Assembly: GCA_003284265.1 (NCBI GenBank)
Contig: QBVV01000004.1
Location: 43,261 to 107,260, forward strand
DNA from: SAR116 cluster bacterium AG-313-A07
GTDB lineage: Bacteria; Pseudomonadota; Alphaproteobacteria; Thalassobaculales; Thalassobaculaceae
Direction of reading: 5' to 3'
DNA length: 64,000 nucleotides
The notes beneath the pieces were generated by a model that was given only the letters and a program-made list of their open reading frames with translations, had not been told where the DNA came from and searched no databases. Positions 39,314-47,334 of the stretch are shown here, in pieces (within the stretch, counting starts at the first letter, position 1; every line of letters begins with the position of its first letter). Both the position numbers and the translations under genes were made by a program.

Positions 39314-40360
39314 TTATCGTATTCTTTCGAAGCCGCTTAGAGTAGCTGCGAGATTGTCAGCAAGCACGGGTGATATATATCCGCCCTCCTGTATTAATAG
39401 AGTGGGGATGCCGGCGTCGCCGATGGCCTTTCCAATTTCAAAAAAACCATCTGTAGTTATGGACAAAAACGCCAATGGATCGGAGATTGATGCGTCTAAG
39501 CCGAGTGCAACTATTAATACGTCTGGTTGGTAAGTAGCTACTTTATCAACGGCTTTGTTCAATGCTCTCAAATAGTCTTCATCATTTGTACCTCGGGGAA
39601 GTGGATAATTTAAATTATATTCAGTTCCTTCATCTGATCCTACTTCGTCTGCATGACCAGCGAAAAATGGGTAATAAAAAAGCGGGTCACCGTGTAATGA
39701 TATCGTGAAAACATCTGAACGATGGTAAAAAATACCCTGTGTTCCATTTCCATGATGAACGTCCACATCCAAAATTGCGACTCGCTTAGCACCATTATCC
39801 AAGCAAACTTGAGCAGCAATGGCGGCGTTATTTAAAAAGCAGAACCCCCCAGCTTGATCAGCAAAGGCATGATGACCAGGAGGTCTGCAAAGGGAGTATG
39901 CAAAATTCTTCGAGCTTCCGTTTTTGATATCGTTCATAATTGCATATGCTCCTGACACAGCGACATCGGATGATGCCACAATTCCTTCGTATGTTCCTTT
40001 TCCAATAGGGCAGGCGGTGTCTGCTTGGTAATAACCTGAGAGCGATATGATTGAGTTTGGAGAAGCGTTCATGTTTCGTCCTGGATGGACATTAGGAATA
40101 ATCTCGTCCCCACTGTCTGGTAAGTCTTTCCAGGTTAACCAAGCCGTTTTTAGAAAATTGACATATTCCTCTTGATGAATAGCTTTTATCGGTTTGTCGC
40201 CATACTCTTTGGCGTGAATTAGATCATGGCCTGCAGACCTGGCAGCCTTCTCTAATATATTTGCACGTTGCGGCTTTTCTGGGCTTTCTATAACTCGCCC
40301 TCTTGAAATAAACGATTGTGGGGAATGAAATTGATGCTTGTGTGAGAAAAAGACCCGCAT
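39314..40360 (-). CDS. Histone deacetylase-family protein, acetylpolyamine amidohydrolase-like
   Basis: A 348-residue zinc deacylase. RPPGHHAFADQAGG supplies the active-site histidines, ILDVDVHHGNGTQ and LGLDASISDPL the zinc ligands, and the N-terminus MRVFFSHKHQFHSP is typical of bacterial acetylpolyamine amidohydrolases. These deacetylate acetylputrescine or acetylspermidine in the cytoplasm. It is distinct from the AcuC-like member at 13.9 kb. The Pot-type importer 11 kb away could feed it, but no operon link exists, so this is speculative. Very AT-rich DNA precedes it. Confidence 0.88.
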   Translation of the reverse strand: MRVFFSHKHQFHSPQSFISRGRVIESPEKPQRANILEKAARSAGHDLIHAKEYGDKPIKAIHQEEYVNFLKTAWLTWKDLPDSGDEIIPNVHPGRNMNASPNSIISLSGYYQADTACPIGKGTYEGIVASSDVAVSGAYAIMNDIKNGSSKNFAYSLCRPPGHHAFADQAGGFCFLNNAAIAAQVCLDNGAKRVAILDVDVHHGNGTQGIFYHRSDVFTISLHGDPLFYYPFFAGHADEVGSDEGTEYNLNYPLPRGTNDEDYLRALNKAVDKVATYQPDVLIVALGLDASISDPLAFLSITTDGFFEIGKAIGDAGIPTLLIQEGGYISPVLADNLAATLSGFERIR

Positions 40361-40471
40361 TTAAAAAACCAATACAACTGAATAATTAAATTATTTAATC
40401 ATTAATAATTTATCTTTAATAAATTTATATCATTAAATCTTAAATGGTTCTGTATTTAAAATCTTTGATTT

Positions 40472-42178
40472 TTAAAATTTAAAAAATTCTTTAATGGCTT
40501 TTTTGAGTATATCGAAAGCATTGTTTGATTCTTTACTTTCGTCGTCATGCTGCTCCAAAATTGTATCCAATTGTTTTTGTCTCTCTACTAGAATTCTTGT
40601 CAACCCATCAATAGCTTTTTTGTTTGACTTGAATATTTTTGCAAACATCGGTTTAGTAATTTCATATACAACGACCGGTCGGATTGCGCGAATCGAAGCG
40701 GTTCGCTTGGCACCGGTCAAAAGCGACATTTCCCCAAATATATCGCCAATACTCAAAGTGGTGACTTGCGTCGTCTTCTTTTTATCGTTTGCAACTTCGA
40801 CCCCTACGACGCCTTCCATCACGACGAACATTGACTCACCGTCGTCTCCTTGCTTGATAATAATCTCGTCGGGTTTGAAATCGCGCTTAATAGAAGAGCG
40901 CGTCAAAGCTTTGAAGTCGCGTGCTGTTAACGGTTCAAAAAGGGGCACCCTCTTGAACCAGAGTTCGACAACTTGGCTTTCAAGGTAGATGTTATTATTC
41001 GCTGTATGGAGACTACGGTAATTGCTTTCATTTTGACTGAAGTCTTCTATAACCTTTAAGTTAGCGTCGGATTTCATGTTTTGTAGAAGGTTTCCGGCGG
41101 TCATGGTAACGCCGGACGTGGTGAAAACATGATTTATTGCAAGCATAACAACTGACCGCTGGGAATACTGGTACCACCGATTAGTACAATCATAAGCGAT
41201 CCAAAAATCGAGACCGTTTTCTGAACTGCCACCAAGCCAGGCATTAGTATACCCAAAGAAAATACGGCCATCTGCAGGATGGCTTCCAGCCAGACCGTCC
41301 TTTATTAATTCTATGATATACTTAGGGTCGTGTCTGGGGTGAACACTGATTTTGTCGTAGATTATATATCCACCTGTAGAGAGGTTTTCATCATTGATGG
41401 ATAGGTTGACAATGCTTGAACGTGCAAGTTTATCATTAGGTATAGATATCTCTGTGTTTTCTAACGACATTAACCGCGTCGTCCTCCAAGATATCGTTCT
41501 CACTTGGCCGAGGTCTTCTCCATCTACTGATATCCAGTCTCCAGATTTGAAGGGGCGTTCAAGCGTAAGAAACATGCCCGATACGATATTACTTAAGTTA
41601 CTTTGAAGTGCTAAACCGATTATTGCTGTTATTAACCCCGAGGTCGCTAGCACACCAGTTAATGGCACGCCAAACCCAAAAGATAGAAATATTAAAACCG
41701 GTGTTAAAATCGAAACACCTACTAGAAGAAATCTTAAAATTGCGGGTATTTTTTGTGGGGCATTATTAGACTGTGTGCCGACTATGATCATCTCAAAGGC
41801 CAAAATAACAATAAGAAATGGCACAAAGACTTTATAAGTTAATAATATTAATTTTGGATCGGTCAAAATTGTTAAAATAAAATGAAAAGTGTCATGATCA
41901 GTTAGCAAGGATTTAGAACTCAAAGAGATAAGAAACAAATAGCAAGCTAATAGAATGGCAATAAGCGAGAAGTTTCGTCGCCTGCCTTGGTCTTGATTTA
42001 ATTTTAGTGTCACAAAAGTGGATAGGATAATTATTCCGACCCTGATGAACGATATCAGAGCATATTCAGATGAAAAGTTGACAAATAAAAACAGTCCCAG
42101 TGTAAGGATGATGATTAAAAGTTTTGAAAAAAAAACGGTATTTATTTGCATGGGTAACATTCGTAAAAAGAAGGTCAC
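40472..42178 (-). CDS. MscS-type mechanosensitive channel with cyclic-nucleotide-binding domain
   Basis: A 568-residue inner-membrane channel. About five hydrophobic helices occupy residues 10-190. The MscS pore/beta domain follows (GVLATSGLITAIIGLALQSNL, then VSGMFLTLERPFKSGDWIS). A C-terminal cyclic-nucleotide-binding fold at about 425-545 has the phosphate-binding cassette FGEMSLLTGAKRTASI with its conserved Arg. This is the bacterial cyclic-nucleotide-gated MscS (bCNG) architecture, in which ligand rather than tension may gate the pore. The protein ends with a charged helix. It stands alone, with 609 bases of non-coding DNA upstream. Confidence 0.93.
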   Translation of the reverse strand: MTFFLRMLPMQINTVFFSKLLIIILTLGLFLFVNFSSEYALISFIRVGIIILSTFVTLKLNQDQGRRRNFSLIAILLACYLFLISLSSKSLLTDHDTFHFILTILTDPKLILLTYKVFVPFLIVILAFEMIIVGTQSNNAPQKIPAILRFLLVGVSILTPVLIFLSFGFGVPLTGVLATSGLITAIIGLALQSNLSNIVSGMFLTLERPFKSGDWISVDGEDLGQVRTISWRTTRLMSLENTEISIPNDKLARSSIVNLSINDENLSTGGYIIYDKISVHPRHDPKYIIELIKDGLAGSHPADGRIFFGYTNAWLGGSSENGLDFWIAYDCTNRWYQYSQRSVVMLAINHVFTTSGVTMTAGNLLQNMKSDANLKVIEDFSQNESNYRSLHTANNNIYLESQVVELWFKRVPLFEPLTARDFKALTRSSIKRDFKPDEIIIKQGDDGESMFVVMEGVVGVEVANDKKKTTQVTTLSIGDIFGEMSLLTGAKRTASIRAIRPVVVYEITKPMFAKIFKSNKKAIDGLTRILVERQKQLDTILEQHDDESKESNNAFDILKKAIKEFFKF

Positions 42179-42787
42179 TGAAACACTCGCAACCGATTGT
42201 TAAACATCTCGATAGTACAATAGAATTTCCCTTATACTTCATACAAAGTTGCAGATAAAAGTCAGTGATTTCTCGCAAATCTTAGCATTTTGAGTATATT
42301 TAAAAAAAAATTAAACAACATAGGTGAAACACTAATCTAATCAAAAAGCAATAATAGTACCGCTAATTATTCAAGTTATCTGGTTAGCAATAATCTGCGA
42401 GGACATTGAGGCCTTTAATGTATTGGGTAATTTCTTCTTGGCGGTCGTTTTTTATATGACTGGGTATTAAAAAGTACTGAGGATATATCAGAAAGTGACT
42501 TGTTGCTTGAAGATGGCGAGTTTATCAGAGTCCACCTAACTCTTTTGGCTATATTAATGGAAGTTTTCAATCTAATCATTTTCTATATCAATAAAATGTG
42601 AGACATTGGTATTATTTTAGAAATTCTTAACAATTTTCCGCTTGATACACTCGCCGCTTTTCTTTTAATTAAGCTATTTTTGCCGTTCGCTTTTTCCAAA
42701 GGTAATTCATAAATAAAAAATAGTGATTATGTTTACTTGTTTTTTACCTTAAGCCTTCTAGTAGATCATCCTTGAGAGGGAATTAAA
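42179..42787. other. Long AT-rich intergenic region with a short open-frame remnant
   Basis: No tRNA, convincing terminator or full gene is seen in these 609 bases. On the + strand 42431-42601 is an open frame of 56 codons after a stop, without a good start codon. It has a plausible mix of charged then hydrophobic residues (EDGEFIRVHLTLLAILMEVF), possibly a gene fragment. The left end must hold the channel promoter and the right end that of the DUF3253 gene. Confidence 0.35.
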
Positions 42788-43087
42788 TTGAGTGCTGCCG
42801 ACGAATCTAAAATAGACAAAAGCGTCAATGGCCTAAAGAATCTTATCACGAAAATCCTTGTAGAAGAAGGATGTCGGTCGGTTGGTATGATAGATGTGGC
42901 AATCCGAGCTGGTGGTAATTCTGAGGAGACAAAGAAATGGCGGCCACTCTTGAGGCGCGTTAGACTTGCTGCTGTTCATCTGCAAAGCCAAAATTTGGTC
43001 ACTGGAATTCGGAAGGGAAAAGAGGTTGATATAAAAACCACTAAAGGTGTCATCAGATTACAATTACACCCTTCTCAAACAGTTTAA
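42788..43087 (+). CDS. DUF3253 domain protein
   Basis: A 99-residue protein of the DUF3253 family, a small winged-helix-like domain. The core [22 protein letters not shown] and [17 protein letters not shown] match the family pattern W-R-x-L-x3-VR-x-AA ... RKG-x-VD ... G-x-IRL. The start is TTG 42788 behind GAGGG. Its stop overlaps the convergent folD stop by four bases. Function unknown; nucleic-acid binding is suggested only by the fold. Confidence 0.78.
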   Translation: MSAADESKIDKSVNGLKNLITKILVEEGCRSVGMIDVAIRAGGNSEETKKWRPLLRRVRLAAVHLQSQNLVTGIRKGKEVDIKTTKGVIRLQLHPSQTV

Positions 43088-43980
43088 AGATCTGGCAAAT
43101 CCCAACCTCGACGTCGACATGCTGCCTCGATAGTGTTCCTTAGCAAAACTGCAATCGTCATTGGCCCAACACCTCCGGGCACAGGGGTAATAGCTTTTGC
43201 TTTTCTTTTAACTTCGTCGAAAGCTACATCTCCCACTAACCGCATTTTCCCTTCGCCTCGTTCGGGCGCCGGAATACGGTTGATCCCCACGTCTATTACG
43301 ACTGTTTTCTCAGATACCCAATCCTCCTCAACCATCTCTGCCTTTCCAACAGCCGCGATTAAAATATCAGCGGATCTGCAAACCGATGGCAAATCCTTAG
43401 TGCGCGAATGGGCTATTGTTACGGTACAATTTTCCCGAGTTAATAGAGCAGCCATTGGTTTTCCCACAATATTGGATCTTCCAACAACAACGGCATTCTT
43501 ACCCGATAGGTCACCAAAATAGTCCTTTAGCATTAATAAACATCCAAGCGGGGTACATGGAACTAGCGCATCTCCTCCTGTTGCTAATTTTCCCGCATTA
43601 ACCACATGGAACCCGTCAACATCCTTTTCAGGATTAATTGCATCTAACACAGCTTGTGGATCGATATGTTCCGGAAGGGGTAATTGTACCAGAATTCCAT
43701 CTACACTCTCATCATTATTAAGTTTTTGTATGAGGTCCAGTAATTCACTTTGGGATACTTCATCTGTCAGTTTGTGCTCAAATGAGACCATGCCACATTC
43801 AGTTGTCTGCTTGCCCTTGTTTCGAACGTAGACTTCACTCGCAGGGTCTTCCCCAACTAAAACAACTGCTAGACCGGGAGTGCTATTATATTTTTGCTTT
43901 ATTATTTCAGTGGCGCTTGTAATTCTGGACCGCAGTTTTTGTGCAAATACTTTTCCGTCAATGATTTCTGCATCAGCCAT
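43084..43980 (-). CDS. folD: Methylenetetrahydrofolate dehydrogenase / cyclohydrolase
   Basis: Bifunctional one-carbon enzyme interconverting 5,10-methylene-, methenyl- and 10-formyl-tetrahydrofolate. The 298-residue protein has [10 protein letters not shown] with the catalytic Tyr and Lys, [20 protein letters not shown], the NADP motif [11 protein letters not shown], and the signature [12 protein letters not shown]. It is complete. It would take up one-carbon units released by the dimethylglycine-dehydrogenase-like enzyme, a pathway-level link only. It is convergent with DUF3253 and downstream of yggT. Confidence 0.97.
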   Translation of the reverse strand: MADAEIIDGKVFAQKLRSRITSATEIIKQKYNSTPGLAVVLVGEDPASEVYVRNKGKQTTECGMVSFEHKLTDEVSQSELLDLIQKLNNDESVDGILVQLPLPEHIDPQAVLDAINPEKDVDGFHVVNAGKLATGGDALVPCTPLGCLLMLKDYFGDLSGKNAVVVGRSNIVGKPMAALLTRENCTVTIAHSRTKDLPSVCRSADILIAAVGKAEMVEEDWVSEKTVVIDVGINRIPAPERGEGKMRLVGDVAFDEVKRKAKAITPVPGGVGPMTIAVLLRNTIEAACRRRGWDLPDL

Positions 43981-44072
43981 TAGAAAACCCTTTTTATACG
44001 TGTCTTATTTATGGTTTGTTAAATTAGTTGATTAATCAAAACGAATTTAATTAAGTGTTATTTAATTCACCA

Positions 44073-44360
44073 TTAAAACATTTTTACTAAATCTACCATG
44101 ATCAGATTTCTGACAAAAATTAGACCTAAAACTAATATAATTGGTGAAATATCGATACCGCCAAAATTCGGCACAAATCGCCGAATAGGACGAAGAGCTG
44201 GCTCTGTAATCTTGTAAAGAAAGTCCATAAGCAAATAAATAAAGCGGTTCTGAGTATTCACTATGCCAAAATTGATCAACCAGCTTAATATTACAAAAAT
44301 AAAAAGACACCAAAGATAAAGGCTTATTAACGAGTCTAAAAGTTGAAAAATTGCATACAT
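44073..44360 (-). CDS. YggT family membrane protein
   Basis: A 95-residue inner-membrane protein with two hydrophobic segments (LYLWCLFIFVILSWL near 14-30, and ISPIILVLGLIFVRNLI near 72-88). The YggT signature between them reads LYKITEPALRPIRRFVPNFGGIDISP. Members affect osmotic tolerance or cell envelope processes in various bacteria, but the mechanism is unclear. It precedes folD on the same strand by 92 bases; the small DUF167 gene that often sits between them is absent here. Confidence 0.88.
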   Translation of the reverse strand: MYAIFQLLDSLISLYLWCLFIFVILSWLINFGIVNTQNRFIYLLMDFLYKITEPALRPIRRFVPNFGGIDISPIILVLGLIFVRNLIMVDLVKMF

Positions 44361-44539
44361 TTTTCGAATTGCTCCAGCAGCTTATATATCTTCAAAGTAG
44401 TGTCTGATTATCAAAGCATCAAGTGGCGTCAGTATAATCAAGTATCCCCCTCTACCAATATGAAAAATAAATAGGCCACGATATGTGTTGGCAAAATTAA
44501 AACCACCTTAAGGTTCTGTTACTTGATTTTTCTATTGTT

Positions 44540-44857
44540 TTACATGGGGATCTCGATATCCATTAATGGAGCGTGCTGTTGCGCTCCATAGACGTCAGAC
44601 TCACCTGGTGACCCAGCGGGGATGACCCTCGGCAGAGTGATCTTAATGGCAAGCGCTACATCAAATGGTATGACCTCTATTTGATTGTCACTAACATTAT
44701 ACAAAGGTGCCAGGGTTCTAGGAGACAGCGCTCCAGAACTACAGACCTGTTTGTAGGTGGTTTCATCTTCAAACATGATGTCGAGTGTTAATAACAAGGC
44801 ACCTGCATTTTTTGATCGTATAACCTTAGCTAGATCCCGTAATTTAGTCATCGTCAA
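44540..44857 (-). CDS. DUF4387 domain protein
   Basis: A 105-residue DUF4387 protein. LAKVIRSKNAGALLLTLDIMF, the acidic FEDETTYKQV and the closing GAQQHAPLMDIEIP fit the family. Proteins of this family are regularly encoded next to, or fused behind, AtuA/DUF1446 proteins; here it starts nine bases after the end of such a gene, so the two probably form one complex. The biochemical role is undetermined. Confidence 0.85.
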   Translation of the reverse strand: MTMTKLRDLAKVIRSKNAGALLLTLDIMFEDETTYKQVCSSGALSPRTLAPLYNVSDNQIEVIPFDVALAIKITLPRVIPAGSPGESDVYGAQQHAPLMDIEIPM

Positions 44858-44866
44858 TTTACCCTT

Positions 44867-46237
44867 TTAATTGAAAAGATCTACCTTTTCGATGGTGACA
44901 GGCTCCAATGGGTTATCGCATTCCATAACATGCCATATATTAAACTCATAAACGTTTCCTGCAGAGAAGTCTGATGGGGAAAACGGAATGGCGAGATTGC
45001 CGGAGATACACATTCTTCCGGGAAAGTCTGTGTGAAGAAGACTATAACGGGCCTTGGCACAAACAGCACGGCTTATATCCTCTGTTGGAGCAATTACATC
45101 TACAAGGACGGCTAATTCATGAGCCTGACTATTTTTTACAGGCTCATTGGAACCCATTACAGCATTTTGTCCATAAACTTTAATTTCCAGTGTGTATTCA
45201 TCTTCTTTCACTCCTAAAGCCAAAACATCTTTTGCAATTCGAGAGCGGCAAGATTGTAAAAAGTCGCTTATTGTTGAAACAAGAATTGGATCGCGAATGC
45301 CGGCCAGGAATATCGTTCTGTAGCCAAGTTCTTTTACTCCTTCCAGTTTTACAGTGTACTTATCTGATGGCTCCCAAAGACTGCCTGAAACCTTCACAGT
45401 TCGTTCATCTGTTTGCGTAAAAACTGCTTCTTTCGTATTTAATAAACCATTCGGTTCTTTAAGATAATAGGGGCTAGGGTTTTCATAAAGCGTATGCGCT
45501 GCAACGCGGGTCCGTGTGCATCGTCTATCTGGGTGTGCGGGCTCAATTGTGAAATGGTCAGAATAGATAGTTCCAATGACACAATCCTGACCTTCTCGTG
45601 GCTCAATCACTTGGGCTCCACATTCTATAATTTTTCCCATATGCCATGATAGTCCGGGATCGGCACCCAGCCGCAGTGGGACAGAAGCATAAATGGCTGC
45701 GTCACTTGATCTTCCAGCTATTACAACTTGTGCGCCTGCTTCAAGTGCCTCCTGGAAGGGTTCTACCCCCATCATGGCAACTACTCTGTGACTGTTATCT
45801 GCGTCATTGAGCGTCAGGGGAGCGATTGGGCCTAGCGGTGATATTTTATCATTTTCAATTTTTGATTTGAGTTTTTCTTTTTTTATTTCGCTCCTTAATA
45901 CAACGACCTTTGGAGTGATGTTTTGTTCCTCGCATATTTCCCGTAGAATATCCAATGTCCAATCAACCTGAGGATTAGAACCACTACCACCAGCCGAACC
46001 AATAAAAACAGGAACACCAGCTTCCATCCCTCCCTTAACCATTAGCCCAAGGTCCCGCTTGGCAGCCAAGCGTGAAACAAACGCAGTGCCACTTCCCAGA
46101 TAATATGGGCCGGGGTCAGCTGAGCCTGCATCGCATGCGATTAGATCGAGCCCCATTGATAGGCCGTTTTTGAATGCTTCTTCGGTAAATCCATAGCCCA
46201 GCATCCCGGAGGCTGCCATAATTCTGATTGGTTTCAT
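44867..46237 (-). CDS. AtuA family (DUF1446) acyclic terpene utilization-like protein
   Basis: A 456-residue protein of the AtuA/DUF1446 family, named for the Pseudomonas acyclic-terpene (citronellol/geraniol) pathway but widespread in other catabolic contexts. The N-terminus IRIMAASGMLGYGFTEEAF, the glycine-rich FIGSAGGSGSNPQ and VIAGRSSDAAIYASVPLRLGA are characteristic. No acyl-CoA carboxylase or Atu-type genes lie near, so a terpene role is not supported here. A hydroxyacid or isomerase-type substrate is equally possible. Co-transcribed with DUF4387. Confidence 0.85.
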   Translation of the reverse strand: MKPIRIMAASGMLGYGFTEEAFKNGLSMGLDLIACDAGSADPGPYYLGSGTAFVSRLAAKRDLGLMVKGGMEAGVPVFIGSAGGSGSNPQVDWTLDILREICEEQNITPKVVVLRSEIKKEKLKSKIENDKISPLGPIAPLTLNDADNSHRVVAMMGVEPFQEALEAGAQVVIAGRSSDAAIYASVPLRLGADPGLSWHMGKIIECGAQVIEPREGQDCVIGTIYSDHFTIEPAHPDRRCTRTRVAAHTLYENPSPYYLKEPNGLLNTKEAVFTQTDERTVKVSGSLWEPSDKYTVKLEGVKELGYRTIFLAGIRDPILVSTISDFLQSCRSRIAKDVLALGVKEDEYTLEIKVYGQNAVMGSNEPVKNSQAHELAVLVDVIAPTEDISRAVCAKARYSLLHTDFPGRMCISGNLAIPFSPSDFSAGNVYEFNIWHVMECDNPLEPVTIEKVDLFN

Positions 46238-46333
46238 TAAGTTATATCCACCTGTATTTGATTTTACGAAGCCCTACCTGCTTATCCTGTGCAACAAAAA
46301 CTTACCCGTTTAATCGGAAAAACCGTTTTACAG

Positions 46334-47203
46334 CTATCGCGTCTTTGCATCTTGCCAGGTTTCGGCTTTTTCGGCGAACGCAGCCTCATCAAAGGAGCGC
46401 TCATTATCCCAAACATTTTTTGGCAAAGGTAAACCGCTTAAGTCCGAGTGGGTTATCGGGCCATTCGGCTCGATCCCTAATTTTTCACGAAGCATCAGTA
46501 TTATTTGCCTTGTGTGCTGTCCTGAATGCCATCCGGTCCGCTCCAAAACTTCATGTAATGTCACATCACCGTAATACACTTTTCCCGGCTGTTCAAAGTC
46601 AGTGGAAAACCCTTCTTTTTCCCACCAGTCTTGGAGACGCTTTCTAGTGCTAGCACCATAACTCATTAAGTCGTTTTTTGTTTTCATGGTGTCTGGCAAA
46701 ATCGATTTTAGTGCTTCGTATGTGTATGGTGAATTATATTCTACTCTATCCAAAAAAACTTTGGGAATATCAAAAACGTGATAGACGAGTTGTCTGTACG
46801 AGCGAGGGCGTCCCGGTAAAACCTCATCAAGTTTAGAATCAGGAATTTGTTGCAGATATCTTTGTGCCGCATCGAGTATCATTAAAACCTTATCTTTTAT
46901 ACTTTCTGGTGGGAGCATTTTATGTGCTCCATATTCGAATCCAGCAACTTTAGCTACATCTCTAAAGACAGCGCCGTTTGCCCAAGAGCTGCCTCTTGCG
47001 ACAATAGGTACTAACTTTATGCCTAAAGATTGCAATTCTGCGAACCCTTTTTCATCATCTAGAACATTGACGGATTCAAAAGAGATCCCGTTATCAATAA
47101 GAAACTCTTTTGTTTTCAAACAGCTCGAACAGCCCGGTTGCCAATACACTTTTACAGGCTGGGTCATATTCTCCGGTGATCCAGCCTCTTCTAAATTACT
47201 CAT
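46334..47203 (-). CDS. Glutaredoxin-DinB fusion protein
   Basis: A 289-residue two-domain protein. Residues 15-85 are glutaredoxin-like with a CSSC active site (Cys25, Cys28) in VYWQPGCSSCLKTKEFL and the cis-Pro region KLVPIVARG. Residues 100-245 form a DinB/YfiT-type four-helix metal-binding domain with the His triad H142, H226 and H230 (WHSGQH). The DinB superfamily contains thiol-dependent transferases and isomerases such as maleylpyruvate isomerase and bacillithiol transferase. Fusion to glutaredoxin therefore hints at glutathione as cofactor (inference). It is upstream of, and on the same strand as, the AtuA-DUF4387 pair, 96 bases away. Confidence 0.85.
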   Translation of the reverse strand: MSNLEEAGSPENMTQPVKVYWQPGCSSCLKTKEFLIDNGISFESVNVLDDEKGFAELQSLGIKLVPIVARGSSWANGAVFRDVAKVAGFEYGAHKMLPPESIKDKVLMILDAAQRYLQQIPDSKLDEVLPGRPRSYRQLVYHVFDIPKVFLDRVEYNSPYTYEALKSILPDTMKTKNDLMSYGASTRKRLQDWWEKEGFSTDFEQPGKVYYGDVTLHEVLERTGWHSGQHTRQIILMLREKLGIEPNGPITHSDLSGLPLPKNVWDNERSFDEAAFAEKAETWQDAKTR

Positions 47204-47334
47204 GTCAGCTCCTAGTATCGAAGGTTCTAATAACGATTATTCATTAAAAATGTCTTAAAGATAAAATACAACTAATAGGTACGATAATATCTGAAACTAA
47301 TAAGTATATGGTTGATACCAAATTATTGGGTTCC

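Noticed and set aside
40361..40471. Very AT-rich stretch as an origin or attachment site
   Set aside because: No repeated boxes, tRNA end or integrase is nearby; it fits a promoter/terminator gap.
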